Source: Sphingobacterium daejeonense (GTDB taxonomy: Bacteria > Bacteroidota > Bacteroidia > Sphingobacteriales > Sphingobacteriaceae). Taken from it: DNA of 64,000 nt. The translations under genes and the position numbers were made by a program. The notes under the pieces were generated by a model. It saw only the letters and a list, made by a program, of their open reading frames with translations, was not told the DNA's origin and searched no databases. Position 1 is the stretch's first letter, and each line of letters begins with the position of its first letter. Of the stretch, positions 20,139-30,200 are shown one piece after another. Where the stretch lies: positions 558,001 to 622,000 of the forward strand of contig NZ_LR590470.1 of the NCBI RefSeq assembly GCF_901472535.1. Reading direction: 5' to 3'.

Positions 20139-21383
20139 TTAATTGCTTTCAGATTCGGCAGATTTTACCAAGATCTCCTTCGCCATAACCATAGGAACTT
20201 TGATGTATTTCTTCTCCATAATAGTTAATGACTTTGTTCAACACTTCGCGAGCTGCAGGATCCAATTGTTCAACCTCATTCGCAAAAACCTCGGACAATG
20301 CCATTGCTTTAATCTCTTTGATCTTTTCAGGAACTTCCTTCATCGCAACCTCAACACGACGCTGCTTCAAAATAGGCAAGAATTCCTTGATGTTCTGCTC
20401 GATGATTTTTTCAGCATTTTCAAGCTCTGAATATCGCTCTTGAATGTTTTTCTCTGCAATTTGCTGCAAACTGCTAACCTCAATGTAATGAATTGGGTGT
20501 TTCGCAATTACTGCTGCATCGATGTCGTTGGGAATAGCTAAGTCAACAATTACTTTTTTTGTCATCCTCACCATTTAACAAAGATTCATATAGATCTTCG
20601 TGGATAATGGCTTCAGGTGCACCAGTGCAGGTAATCATCACATCAAAGCCTTTTTTGTAATTCTTCAGTTCACTCAACGGATAAACTTGGGCTTGCAGCT
20701 CTTCTGCCAACGGCTGAGCATTAGCAACGGTCCTGTTGAATATCGTGAAGTTGCTGTATTTATGCTTTTTAAGGTATTTTGCTAAGTTTTGGTTGGTCTC
20801 ACCTGAACCAATAACCAGGATTCTAGGGTTTTCCTGTAATTTAACTTCGCGCAGTTTACGGTATGCTAAAGAGACTACCGAAATGGGATTGCGAGAAATA
20901 TTGGTGTATGTATAAACCTCTTTTGCAGTCTTAACCAAACGGTCCATCATCAAACGCAAGAAATCTCCTGTGAATCCCGCAGCTTTACAACGATCGTAAG
21001 CGCGACGGATCTGTGCCAAAATTTCTTTTTCACCCACAACCAAACTTTCCATCGAACAGGAAGTGCGGAATAGGTGATTCAACGCATCTAGACCAGAATA
21101 TCTGTTGACCTGACCTAAATAACATTGCATACGCTCTGCAGGAACGCAGAAATTCATGCTGTCCAAGAACTGCACCACAAAATCATCGTTCAATTCGTGC
21201 GAACCATAAAAAACAAACTCCACACGGTTGCATGTACCAATGTAGAATATCTCAGGAATGTCTAAATTGTTTTTTAAGGTTAATAAGGCGACTATCCAAC
21301 TCCTCATTGCATATTACCAGATTCCCCAAATCCTTTAGATCAACATGTTTATGGGTAAACGCTATAACTTTTAAATTCTTCAA
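20139..21383 (-). CDS. hemA: Glutamyl-tRNA reductase, three frameshifts
   Basis: NADPH-dependent reduction of glutamyl-tRNA to glutamate-1-semialdehyde, the entry step of C5 heme synthesis. The reconstructed protein (about 414 residues) begins KNLKVIAFTHKHVDLKDLG from a TTG at 21383. It carries the catalytic Cys in FYIGTCNRVEFVFYG, SMESLVVGEKEILAQIRRAY, the NADPH-binding ILVIGSGETNQNLAKYL and ends YIKVPMVMAKEILVKSAESE. Breaks lie at an A6 run near 21280, a T7 run near 20553 and near 20214. All three parts belong to one gene, so sequencing error is likely. It heads the heme gene run. Confidence 0.9.
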
Positions 21384-21416
21384 AGCCTTATTATTTCTCC
21401 AATAATTTTGTACTTG

Positions 21417-21450
21417 CAAATGTAGACTAAAACAGTGTTGATATTGTCAA
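21417..21450 (-). promoter_or_regulatory. Candidate hemA promoter
   Basis: TACATTTG (minus strand, 21417-21424) fits the -7 consensus about 34 bp before the TTG start. A TTG lies upstream but with a 23-nt spacer rather than 19, so the match is partial. Confidence 0.3.
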
Positions 21451-21718
21451 GAATGTGTCAATAGAACGAATTTAGAACGATTATAAATAATGTTAAAATA
21501 ATGTTAAAACAGTGATAATTAAATGCTTACAATTCAATTTGAGATTTTATTGTGATGACAATCATTTCTTTTATCAGTAATAAATGACACAAATTACAGT
21601 ATGTACTTGGTCGGTTTGATACAAAATCTTGCAAAAACAGTTGCTATTATCTATAAAAACCCTTTTTTAACTTTTCTAATTGGACGCTAATTCTCATCTT
21701 TGGTTAATATTTAATTTC
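21451..21718. other. Intergenic region between divergent hemA and a membrane protein gene
   Basis: AT-rich and without a convincing open frame or RNA structure. It contains two close copies of TAATGTTAAAA-like sequence near 21487-21508. Promoters in both directions are expected here. Confidence 0.4.
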
Positions 21719-22112
21719 ATGAGAAGCTTAAACAAACCATTAGCATTATTGGGATTTTTTGTAGTGTTTATTTCTACGATTTTTTGCCCATTTCTGAAAG
21801 TCCCACTTCAAGCAAACTGGAATCTTTACCAAGTAGATACCGCCTTGTTTATGATCACAAACGGAATATTGGGCCTTTGTGTTCTCTTGTTTTTTATGAG
21901 GAAACTTTCCGGCTTCCGTATCGCAGCACTAGCACTCATTGCTTGGATAATTCTTTTCATTTATTCTAGTATATTTCCAAATCAACAATTACGTTGGGTT
22001 TAAATTTTTAGATGGTTTATTGTCTAAAACACTGAATATAAAATGGGGATGGGCAGTATTGCTGGCCGGAGCCATCATGATTTTGTTTTCTGTTGGAAAA
22101 GAAAAAAAGTAG
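21719..22112 (+). CDS. Small integral membrane protein, one frameshift
   Basis: About 130 residues with four hydrophobic segments: ALLGFFVVFISTIFCPFL, TALFMITNGILGLCVLLFF, FRIAALALIAWIILFIYSS and, after a frame change near 21998, WGWAVLLAGAIMILFSVG. It ends KEKK at 22112. I recognise no family by name. The ATG at 21719 (MRSLNKPLALLG) is preferred over the upstream TTG. A terminator follows 20 bp later, so it is a single-gene transcript. Confidence 0.65.
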
Positions 22113-22131
22113 GAGAATAAAAGATTCTAAA

Positions 22132-22163
22132 AAGGCTCAATAAAATTGAGCCTTAATTTTTTA
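22132..22163. terminator. Bidirectional terminator between convergent genes
   Basis: A 9-bp perfect stem AAGGCTCAA/TTGAGCCTT with a 5-nt loop is flanked by T-rich sequence on both strands. It lies between the membrane protein gene (+) and the DUF2027-like gene (-). Confidence 0.85.
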
Positions 22164-22181
22164 AAAATGTTTTCTGGCCAC

Positions 22182-22820
22182 TTATCGAGGCCTATGCGAA
22201 ATAAAATGCTGCTTTAATTTATCTAAACCTATATTCTCCTCAATTTTATCCAACTCAAACAGCCAAGCTTTTTCTGGCAATACCTCAGAGTTCTCTTTTG
22301 AATTGATAAGATCCAATGGTTTTACTTTAATTGTCTTTCAATGGCTGGAAATGAATTGTGCTGTCTTCTAGATGTTCTTAAAATTTGAAACTCCAAATTC
22401 GGCCATTTGTTGATAGCAGCAAAATTTCCCGTATATATTTGGTTGTATTCCCTCGCCGGTACGATATTGGCAAAGATACCTGTTCTTTTTGTTGCCGATA
22501 GATTCTGTAACAGAAACCATGAGCTCAAAAGAAGTTTCATTAACGATAAAGAACTTAACTAACCCATCTTTTTGTTCTCCGGTTAATGCAAGGAATATCC
22601 CTTTTTCAATAAATTTTCCGGTTTGAGCAATAGTTGTTGGTTCTTCATCTTCTTCCATGCGCATATTTCCATGCACTAATGTAATCTTGTCGAGCATAAC
22701 AGGAATTTCAAATCCTGTATCATCCGTTACTCCAACTAAGCCATTTTGCAAAAAAGCCGTAATATGGCCTTCAATAGGCTCATCAACAAATCTTACTAAA
22801 TCTCCTATTTTAAAATTCAT
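22182..22820 (-). CDS. DUF2027-like protein, frameshifted
   Basis: About 210 residues. The N-terminus MNFKIGDLVRFVDEPIEGHI, followed by GLVGVTDDTGFEIPVMLDKI, matches the SH3-like opening of DUF2027 proteins, which in other Bacteroidota carry a C-terminal Smr nuclease-like domain. Here the protein ends KLKQHFISHRPR with no visible Smr domain. The frame changes near 22490 (GNKKN to TGIFANIVPAREY) and near 22330, with sense retained on both sides. It overlaps the upstream aminotransferase-like gene by 4 bp (ATGA-type coupling). The function is unknown. Confidence 0.65.
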
Positions 22821-23896
22821 CTTATACTTTCAATAATGTTAACAAAGTTCTGTATATCCCTTAAATCATTATAAAGGTGTATTCCAATTCGAATACCAGT
22901 ACCTCTAGGGAAGCATTTAATACCGCTGTTTATCAAATTTGGATATAATTCCGGATTGATTTGAACATTGATCAATGAGGACTTAACCTCTCTTTCTGCA
23001 ATATAAGGCAAAATTAAATCTCGTTCCAAGAGCAATTTGTAAGCTTCATTTTTCACAGTTGTAACATGTTCTTTGATATTGTCTAATCCTAAATTCTCCA
23101 AAAACAACAATCCTTGTTGCAATGTCCCATGACTTAAAGTATCTTGATGACCAGGTTCAAAAAAGGTGTCCAATAAACTTTTATCCTTCCACATCGCAAC
23201 TTGAGGTAGAGGGATATCCAACCTTAATTCCTCCAGCCAAGATTTGAAATCATCGCTCAGCATCATAAACCCATTCCCAAAACCTGATAACAACCACTTA
23301 TAGCCAGAACCTCCCAAAGCATCAATGCCAGAAGTCTCAAAATTAAAAGGTTCGGTTCCTAAATACTGAGTTCCATCGGCTATGATCAGTAGGTTAGGAT
23401 AAGTTGATTTTATTTCTTTTATAAAATTAAGGTCAATCATCAAGCCGCTGATATACTGGACAATACTGAAAATTAAAACATCTGGTTTTTGCTTTTTGAT
23501 TGCGTTTAACAAATCTTTCTCAACTTCCGCAGAAAAGGGTGCCACGGAATGTTGTAGTTTTCTGTTTACGATTGGGTATTGAAGGGAGGGGTATTCATCT
23601 TCAAGCACTAGATAAGAAAGATTTTCTGGAAGAAGGTCGATTAGTGTAGAATACCCAAATGAAAAGTTGGGAGTCAAAAAAGTGTTATTTTTATTAGCTC
23701 CAAAAAAAGAGGCTACGGTAGATTTTACTCCGTCAATAAACTCTGGTTGTTTATCGCGCAATTCTCCATTGGTTTCAAAGAAATCATCTTCCCATTTCTT
23801 TCTCCAATTAAGACTGTTCTTTGGCAAAAGACCATTTCCTGGAGTATTAAGATAGATGATATCATTAGGAATGTTAAAATGTTCTTTGAAAGTCAT
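22817..23896 (-). CDS. Class V aminotransferase-fold PLP enzyme
   Basis: A 359-residue intact protein of the aspartate aminotransferase fold, class V (cysteine desulfurase/isopenicillin epimerase-like). The probable PLP-binding lysine is in GGSGYKWLLSGFGNGFM (about residue 207), preceded by LLIIADGTQYLG with the cofactor-binding Asp. The N-terminus IYLNTPGNGLLPKNS is usual for the group. It lacks the Cys-bearing loop I would expect of a dedicated NifS/IscS, so a desulfurase role is not supported. Substrate unknown. It overlaps aat by 23 bp upstream and the DUF2027-like gene downstream, indicating an operon. Confidence 0.85.
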   Translation of the reverse strand: MTFKEHFNIPNDIIYLNTPGNGLLPKNSLNWRKKWEDDFFETNGELRDKQPEFIDGVKSTVASFFGANKNNTFLTPNFSFGYSTLIDLLPENLSYLVLEDEYPSLQYPIVNRKLQHSVAPFSAEVEKDLLNAIKKQKPDVLIFSIVQYISGLMIDLNFIKEIKSTYPNLLIIADGTQYLGTEPFNFETSGIDALGGSGYKWLLSGFGNGFMMLSDDFKSWLEELRLDIPLPQVAMWKDKSLLDTFFEPGHQDTLSHGTLQQGLLFLENLGLDNIKEHVTTVKNEAYKLLLERDLILPYIAEREVKSSLINVQINPELYPNLINSGIKCFPRGTGIRIGIHLYNDLRDIQNFVNIIESIR

Positions 23897-24542
23897 ATGG
23901 TATAGATTGTTGTGTGTGAAGTATTGACAAATATTCTTCTTGTGGAATTAATTCTGCCCCCATTTTTGTCAAGTGCTCTGAAGGTATTTGGCAATCTATC
24001 AATGATAGACCAAAGTTCTTGGCAAGATGGACAAGAGCAATTTTAGATGCGTTCGAAACCTTCGAGAACATGCTCTCTCCACAGAAAACCTTGCCAATTT
24101 GAACGCCATATAATCCCCCAACTAATTCTTCTCCTTGCCATACCTCTACACTATGTGCATATCCAGCCTCATGTAAACGATTGTAGGCATCTTGCATATC
24201 AGAAACTATCCATGTTCCATCTTGATCTTTTCTAGAAATCACAGCACAGTTTTTTATAACAGAAGAAAAATCCTTATCGATCGTAACTTGAAATTTATTG
24301 GATCTGAGAACTTGTTTTAAGCTTTTAGATATCCTGATTTTTGCTGGGGAAAGAACAAATCTTTCAAGTGGAGCATACCATAAAATCGGACTGTCCTCAT
24401 TGTACCAAGGAAAGATACCGTTTTCATATGCGAGTAACAATCTTTCAATACTCAGATCACCTCCTACAGCCAACAAACCATCCTCATCAGCAAGAGAGGG
24501 ATGTGGGAAAACTAACTCGCTTTCATCCAATAAATAATACAT
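23874..24542 (-). CDS. aat: Leucyl/phenylalanyl-tRNA--protein transferase
   Basis: Adds Leu or Phe from tRNA to proteins with N-terminal Lys or Arg, marking them for ClpS/ClpAP degradation (N-degron pathway). The 222-residue frame is intact and normal in length. Conserved segments are FPWYNEDSPILWYAPLERFV (about 43-62), RLHEAGYAHSVEVWQGEELV, GGLYGVQIGKVFCGESMFS and LVHLAKNFGLSLIDCQI. It lies 11 bp downstream of rbfA in the same operon. Confidence 0.96.
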   Translation of the reverse strand: MYYLLDESELVFPHPSLADEDGLLAVGGDLSIERLLLAYENGIFPWYNEDSPILWYAPLERFVLSPAKIRISKSLKQVLRSNKFQVTIDKDFSSVIKNCAVISRKDQDGTWIVSDMQDAYNRLHEAGYAHSVEVWQGEELVGGLYGVQIGKVFCGESMFSKVSNASKIALVHLAKNFGLSLIDCQIPSEHLTKMGAELIPQEEYLSILHTQQSIPYDFQRTF

Positions 24543-24553
24543 GGTAATGTTAC

Positions 24554-24925
24554 CTAATCAGGTTGTCTAGGTTCTTTGCTGATTTCATCAAAGATCTTGT
24601 CCATATGCTCAACATATTCATTGGTATCATCTAAGAAGAATTCCAACTGAGGAACGATACGGGCTTGATTTTTTATGCGTGTTCCCAATTTATAGCGAAT
24701 TTCGTTGGTTTTAGCCTTGATACTGTCCATGTCCGCTTTAGCAGTTTTGGTGTTCAAGAAACTCAAATAAACCCTTGCAATCGCTAAATCAGGAGTAACA
24801 CGTACCCTGGTAACGGTAATAAAAGCCCCAGGAGCCCAAGAATTGCCCTCACGCTGAAACATCTCAGCAAGATCTTGTTGAATTACTCCAGCAAATCGTT
24901 GTTGTCTTTTACTTTCTGTTCCCAT
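24554..24925 (-). CDS. rbfA: Ribosome-binding factor A
   Basis: Small KH-fold factor needed for 16S rRNA 5' end maturation and cold adaptation. The 123 residues include RFAGVIQQDLAEMFQREG, VTRVRVTPDLAIARVYLSF and the C-terminal VPQLEFFLDDTNEYVEHMDK, all in RbfA order. It is the first gene of the rbfA-aat-aminotransferase-DUF2027 operon and is preceded by a good promoter at 24969-24999. Confidence 0.95.
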   Translation of the reverse strand: MGTESKRQQRFAGVIQQDLAEMFQREGNSWAPGAFITVTRVRVTPDLAIARVYLSFLNTKTAKADMDSIKAKTNEIRYKLGTRIKNQARIVPQLEFFLDDTNEYVEHMDKIFDEISKEPRQPD

Positions 24926-24968
24926 CTTTTGATTTGTGTATGAAAAGTTGAATTACTTTTCCTTAATA

Positions 24969-24999
24969 CAAATATAAGGGTTTTCGATGAATGACCAAT
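24969..24999 (-). promoter_or_regulatory. Promoter of the rbfA operon
   Basis: On the minus strand ATTG, exactly 19 nt, then TATATTTG. This fits the Bacteroidota sigma consensus TTTG-N19-TAnnTTTG. The predicted leader is about 35-40 nt before the rbfA ATG. Confidence 0.65.
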
Positions 25000-25077
25000 T
25001 CTAGACTTTTAAAGTATGAGCTTAATACATTGGACTTCCCAAAACATATAATGATGTGGAAGCCCGATTTTATAAAC

Positions 25078-25117
25078 AAAAAAAAAAGACTTGTCGTGGG
25101 CATGGTGACAAGTCTTT
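25078..25117 (-). terminator. Strong minus-strand terminator
   Basis: An 11-bp perfect stem AAAGACTTGTC/GACAAGTCTTT with an 11-nt loop (GTGGGCATGGT on the plus strand). It is followed on the minus strand by ten T. No recognised gene ends here; the only candidate is the short coding-like tail at 25126-25275. Confidence 0.75.
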
Positions 25118-25125
25118 AATCAAAA

Positions 25126-25275
25126 TTAGTTTATAATTGGATAGAATAATTCTTTCAAAGTTTTAAGACTTTTCGGTCTATCATGTTTAGTAATTTGTAG
25201 CTGGTTATTAGCCGTGAGTACAAGCTCACTTTTAATTTTTTCATTCCCCTTTACATCACAAACATAGAGGTTTAA
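25126..25275 (-). CDS. Short unrecognised coding-like tail, possibly a broken small gene
   Basis: An open stretch of 49 codons on the minus strand, containing LYVCDVKGNEKIKSELVLTA then NNQLQITKHDRPKSLKTLKE, ends in a stop 9 bp before a strong terminator. Amino-acid composition and codon pattern look coding. No ATG is available in frame; a stop at 25276-25278 precedes it. In another frame, just upstream, TSCSNVIKPL resembles a lipobox and mature lipoprotein start, so a frameshift near 25262-25275 could join it to a longer lipoprotein. I do not recognise the family. It may be only a remnant. Confidence 0.35.
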   Translation of the reverse strand, partial: LNLYVCDVKGNEKIKSELVLTANNQLQITKHDRPKSLKTLKELFYPIIN

Positions 25276-25278
25276 TTA

Positions 25279-25628
25279 CGTTGCTACAAGAGGTATTTTA
25301 AAAAAAAGTAAGTGATTACTTAATTCACATTGTGTTAATGCACACGGTTGAGTTGATGAATTATTTACCCTTTGGTAATAAAAAATTATTTTTCTAAGGA
25401 CCGTTTTATTAACCCAATATCTTGTTTTAAAGCTATGCTAAAACGGAAAAGCTTTAACACTTTTTAACAAATTTAACGTGCGAGAAAAACTTTGAACATT
25501 AACCATTTTTTCATGTAAAAACATCTATTTTTTTCCTGATACTGCGACTAAATAAATTGTAAAACAACAAAAAACAAGTTGGCAGAAATGAATAATTCAC
25601 AGCAATAATCAATGATCAGGAAACTAGT
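25279..25628. other. Intergenic region upstream of argH
   Basis: AT-rich, with no continuous frame I trust. It contains a short ATG frame on the minus strand (MKKWLMFKVFLAR, about 25474-25515) that could be the start of the broken small gene ending at 25126, but the intervening sequence does not join cleanly. Confidence 0.3.
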
Positions 25629-25659
25629 CTTGAATTTTCCTTTGTAATTGGTACTTTTG
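25629..25659 (+). promoter_or_regulatory. argH promoter
   Basis: CTTG, 19 nt, then TACTTTTG, in good agreement with TTTG-N19-TAnnTTTG. The box ends 18 bp before the argH ATG. It overlaps the TTG at 25648, which argues against that codon as the start. Confidence 0.6.
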
Positions 25660-25677
25660 TTTGACAAGATTGAGAAC

Positions 25678-27009
25678 ATGAAAATTTGGCAAAAAAATAT
25701 AGATGTAGATTCCTTTGTGGAGACGTTCACTGTCGGACAAGACCGTGAGATGGATATGAACTTGGCAGCAGCCGATGTATTGGGCTCCCTAGCACATACC
25801 AAAATGTTAAACAGCATCGGGCTGATGACTGATCAAGACCTAAAAGAAGTACAACAAGAATTAAAAAATATCTACAAAGAAATTCTTGCCGGCAATTTTC
25901 AGATTGAAGATAGTGTTGAAGATGTTCATTCTCAAGTAGAGATGATGTTGACGGAAAGGATAGGTGAGGCAGGAAAAAAAATACACTCCGGAAGATCTAG
26001 AAATGACCAAGTGTTAGTCGATTTAAAACTTTATTTCCGTTCTGAAATCGAAAGCATATTTAAAAATACCGAAGAATTATTCAATGAATTGATTTCGTTG
26101 AGCAACCAATATAAGAATGTTCTCATGCCAGGGTATACTCACCTGCAAATAGCTATGCCATCCTCATTCGGTCTATGGTTTGGAGCTTACGCAGAGAGTT
26201 TGGTCGATGACCTTCAACTTTTAAAGGCTGCATGGAATGTATGTAACAAAAATCCATTAGGCTCTGCTGCCGGCTATGGTTCCTCTTTTCCATTGAACAG
26301 AACAATGACCACTCAGCTATTAGGTTTTGAAGATCTAAACTATAATGTGGTATACGCTCAGATGGGTAGAGGAAAAACTGAAAGAATTCTAGCGCAAGCC
26401 ATGAGTTCTATCGCCGCCACCCTCGCTAAATTTGCAATGGATGTGACGCTGTTCATAAATCAAAACTTTGGATTTATATCATTCCCGGCACACCTAACAA
26501 CAGGCTCTTCAATCATGCCTCATAAAAAAAATCCAGATGTGTTTGAATTGATCCGCTCTAGATGCAATAAAATTCAAGCATTGCCCAACGAAATTGCGAT
26601 GATGACAACCAACCTGCCGGTTGGATACCATAGAGACCTACAATTGTTGAAGGAGAATCTGTTCCCAGCCTTTCAATCCTTGAATGACTGCTTAGCAATT
26701 GCAAAATATATGCTTGAGAATATTAGCATTAAGGACAATATCCTTGATGATCCAAAATATGATTATTTGTTCTCGGTAGAAGTAGTTAATAATGAAGTGC
26801 TAAATGGTGTGCCATTCCGTGAAGCATATCGCAAAATTGGAATCGACATCGAAGAAGGAAATTTCAAACCCGCCAAAGAAGTAAACCATACACATGAAGG
26901 TAGCATCGGAAACCTTTGCAATGAACACATCCAAAGAATGTTCAAAGAAGTCAAAGCAGATTTTGGATTTGAAAAAGTCGAAAAAGCTTTGGAAGATCTG
27001 GTAGGATAG
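25678..27009 (+). CDS. argH: Argininosuccinate lyase
   Basis: Cleaves argininosuccinate to arginine and fumarate, the last step of arginine synthesis. The intact protein (443 residues from the ATG at 25678, MKIWQKNIDVDSF) has the N-terminal VGQDREMDMNLAAADVLGSLAHT, IHSGRSRNDQV and the fumarase-superfamily signature GSSIMPHKKNPD at about 276-287. The upstream TTG would add ten residues but lies inside the promoter. No other arginine gene is adjacent; the gene is followed by a large palindromic terminator. Confidence 0.96.
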   Translation: MKIWQKNIDVDSFVETFTVGQDREMDMNLAAADVLGSLAHTKMLNSIGLMTDQDLKEVQQELKNIYKEILAGNFQIEDSVEDVHSQVEMMLTERIGEAGKKIHSGRSRNDQVLVDLKLYFRSEIESIFKNTEELFNELISLSNQYKNVLMPGYTHLQIAMPSSFGLWFGAYAESLVDDLQLLKAAWNVCNKNPLGSAAGYGSSFPLNRTMTTQLLGFEDLNYNVVYAQMGRGKTERILAQAMSSIAATLAKFAMDVTLFINQNFGFISFPAHLTTGSSIMPHKKNPDVFELIRSRCNKIQALPNEIAMMTTNLPVGYHRDLQLLKENLFPAFQSLNDCLAIAKYMLENISIKDNILDDPKYDYLFSVEVVNNEVLNGVPFREAYRKIGIDIEEGNFKPAKEVNHTHEGSIGNLCNEHIQRMFKEVKADFGFEKVEKALEDLVG

Positions 27010-27082
27010 GGATTATATTAGACTACAGATAATAGAAAGAGAGACTCTTGTATAGGTCGTGAGGAATTTAATCACTTGTGCT

Positions 27083-27137
27083 CCCTGGCATCTAATTCCA
27101 GATTTTAAATCCGGAATTAGATGCCAGGGTTTTATTT
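27083..27137 (+). terminator. Large perfect palindrome, probable argH terminator
   Basis: A 17-bp perfect inverted repeat (CCCTGGCATCTAATTCC at 27083-27099 against 27113-27129) has a 13-nt loop that itself contains GATTT/AAATC, then TTTTATTTT. It is much longer than the other terminators in the window. Confidence 0.7.
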
Positions 27138-27275
27138 TACTGTTAAATTTACTTTATCGCATTTCAATAAAAAATATTCAATCTAGCCAATAATTTTCTT
27201 ATTAATGTCAATATCGAATTTCAATACATAATTATAACAATAGCTTAAAGATGGCTTAACATAGGACTGGTAACA

Positions 27276-30200
27276 TTGCGGAAATTTAAACAAACAATAA
27301 TTAGTCTTATGCAACCTAAATCTACAAAGCTATTCTGGCTATTGTTCGCTGTTGCAATTACTCCAACTTTTGTTGAGGCTGGAATAAATCCTACCTCAAC
27401 CAAGATTGAAAATGTAATTCAAAGTGAAATTAACGGTCGTGTTGTCGACCAAGATGGAAATCCAGTTATTGGAGCATCGGTTACAAATCTTTCGAATCAG
27501 AAAGTAACCCAAACAGATGAGTATGGGAATTTTTCCCTTCAGGGCTCCGTTGGGAATCAAATTCGAGTTTCATTTGTGGGATTTGAAACTTTAAATCAAC
27601 AAGTTTCTAAGGAATCTGGAAATTTATTTCAATTGAAGGGTGCAGAAAATGCGCTTGAAGAAATTACGATATCAATTGGATACCAAAAAATCCGTAAATC
27701 GGATCTTACTGGAGCTATTGCTAGTGTTAAAGCAGACGAATTGAATTTGACTTCACCTAAGTTATCCCAAGCTTTGGTAGGGAAAGTCGCAGGGGTTCAA
27801 ATATCTCAAACATCTGGAGCACCTTATGATGGTACAAAAATCCGAGTACGAGGTATTGGTTCTGTAAATGCTGGTTCAGATCCGCTATATGTAATAGACG
27901 GATACCCAGCTGGTAATAACCTTAACATCAATCCGAATGATATTGAATCAATAGATGTGCTAAAAGATGCTGCATCTGCTGCAATCTATGGTTCCAGAGC
28001 TGCTGGTGGGGTTGTATTGATTACGACCAAAAGAGGGAAGCAAGGTAAGAATAACATTGATTATGAGTTCCTAGGTGGTTTTGGCCAGCTTTCAAAAAAA
28101 ATTGACCTACTAAATGCCACTGAATTTATCGACTTGATTATTGATGGAAGAAATAATACCTACAAAGATCTTGTATTAGGAAAAGGCCAAACATGGTCTG
28201 ATAACATGAGGTTTGATTCCAATGCACAGAGGGTATCCAAGGTTGGTAATGCAGGTTCAGTAACAATCCCTGAAGAATATTATGATTTTGCAACAGGAAC
28301 AGCAAAAGCTCCGAAATATGATACGGATTGGCAAGATGAACTCTATAGAAATGCACCTTTCCAAAGGCATAATGTTTCTGTATCGGGTGGAAATGAAAAT
28401 AACAGATATTTTGTGAGCGGTTCATACCAAGACCAACAAGGAATTATGTTGGCAACTGGTCAAAAGGTATTTAATTTGAGAAGTAATATCGATTCTAAAG
28501 TTACTAATTGGTTGAATATTGGTGCAAATCTAGCATTTACATATAATGATAACAAGGAGGTTACTACTGGCCGTTATGACCGAAGCCCTTCCATGGCTGC
28601 ACTAATTTATTTGCCAACCCTACCAGCATATAACGAAGATGGAACCTATGCAAAATATTTGATGGCTGAATTAGGTGCAAATAATTATGGTATACAAAAT
28701 CCGGAAAACCCGATGGCGTATGTGTCAGAAATCAAAAATAGTCGCAAGGGAAAACGTGGCCTGTATAATGCCTATGCTGATTTCAAGATTATTGAAGGTT
28801 TGAATTTTAAGTTAAATGGAGGATTGTCAACCTACGATGAGAAATATGATTATTATCGTCCAACAAGTATTTCCAATGGAAATTATGCGCCTTTCAGTGA
28901 TCAAGCGAAAACAGCAGCTTATGCAGATGCTTTAACAAAAAGCTCAATCGATAAATTACTTGAAGCAACATTAAATTATAATAAGACCTTAAATGAAAAA
29001 CACCATGTAATGGGATTGCTTGGTTATTCCGCTCAACAAACAGATTTGGATTATGTAGGTGTTCGAGCAAGAGGTTTCCAAAATGACGCTACCGGAGAAA
29101 TTACAGATAAGGGTGCTGATCCTTCAAATTTTCAACTATTAACGGATAACACCTTCAAAAGAAGAACTACAATGATGTCTTTCTTCGGACGGGTAAATTA
29201 TAGTTACGATTCTAAGTACTTTCTATCAGCTACGTATCGCCGTGATGGATCATCAAGATTTGGGCCTGACAGTAAATGGGCAGATTTTCCATCTTTTTCT
29301 GCAGGCTGGACATTGTCTAATGAGGACTTTTACGATGCTTGGTTAGGTGATGGTTCTACTATTAAATTGCGTGCTAGCTGGGGGCAAAGTGGAAATAATA
29401 ATATTGGAGATTACCGAGCAATCACCGTTTATAATACTCCAGGAGGGGTAATCATTGGCGATAAGGTAGCCACTGCATTTTGGCCAGATGATTTAAGAGA
29501 TCCTGGTTTAAGTTGGGAAACAACTTCACAAACCAATTTGGGTCTTGACTTTGGATTGTTGAGAGGTAGAGTGAATGTTATGACGAATTTCTATTTAAGT
29601 CAATCTTCAAATCTTTTGTTCAACCAACCTATAACAGCTGTATCAGGAACTACGAGTATCTTGACAAACTTGCCAAATTCAAAAGTCGAAAACAAAGGTT
29701 TTGACGTTCAGGTAGATGCTGAAATTATAAGAAAGCAAGATTTTAGGTTTGGTTTCAGTGGAAATATCAATGTTAACAGGAATAAAGTGTTGGATTTAGG
29801 AGGAGCATCAACCATTATGACCAATGGGGCCGAGCGCTCATATTTGACACACATTACTCAAGAAGGAAGTCCTATAGGTATGTTTTATGGTTTTAAAGTA
29901 GCAGGAATTGCTACTGAGGAAAATTACAACAAGGTGGCACCTTCTTCAGCTTCCTCAACCCCATTACAACCTGGAGATTTATATTTTGAAGATGTAGACG
30001 GAAATGGAATAGTAAATGATGAAGACAAACGCATTATAGGCAACCCACATCCTGATTTCACTTATGGTTTTGCATTTGATGCTAGCTATAAAAATTTTGA
30101 CATCCGTACATCTTTTAATGGTTCACAAGGTAACCAAGTATTAGATGGCTATGATTATTACCTATACAATATGGAAGGTTCTGGAAATCAGTATGCGGAT

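Noticed and set aside
22817..23896. Cysteine desulfurase (IscS/SufS) call for the class V aminotransferase
   Set aside because: Fold and PLP lysine fit, but I see no active-site Cys loop and no Suf/Isc neighbours.
25078..25660. tmRNA, 6S or other structured RNA in the argH upstream gap
   Set aside because: Beyond the single terminator hairpin I could find no conserved ends or extended pairing; part of the stretch reads better as protein.
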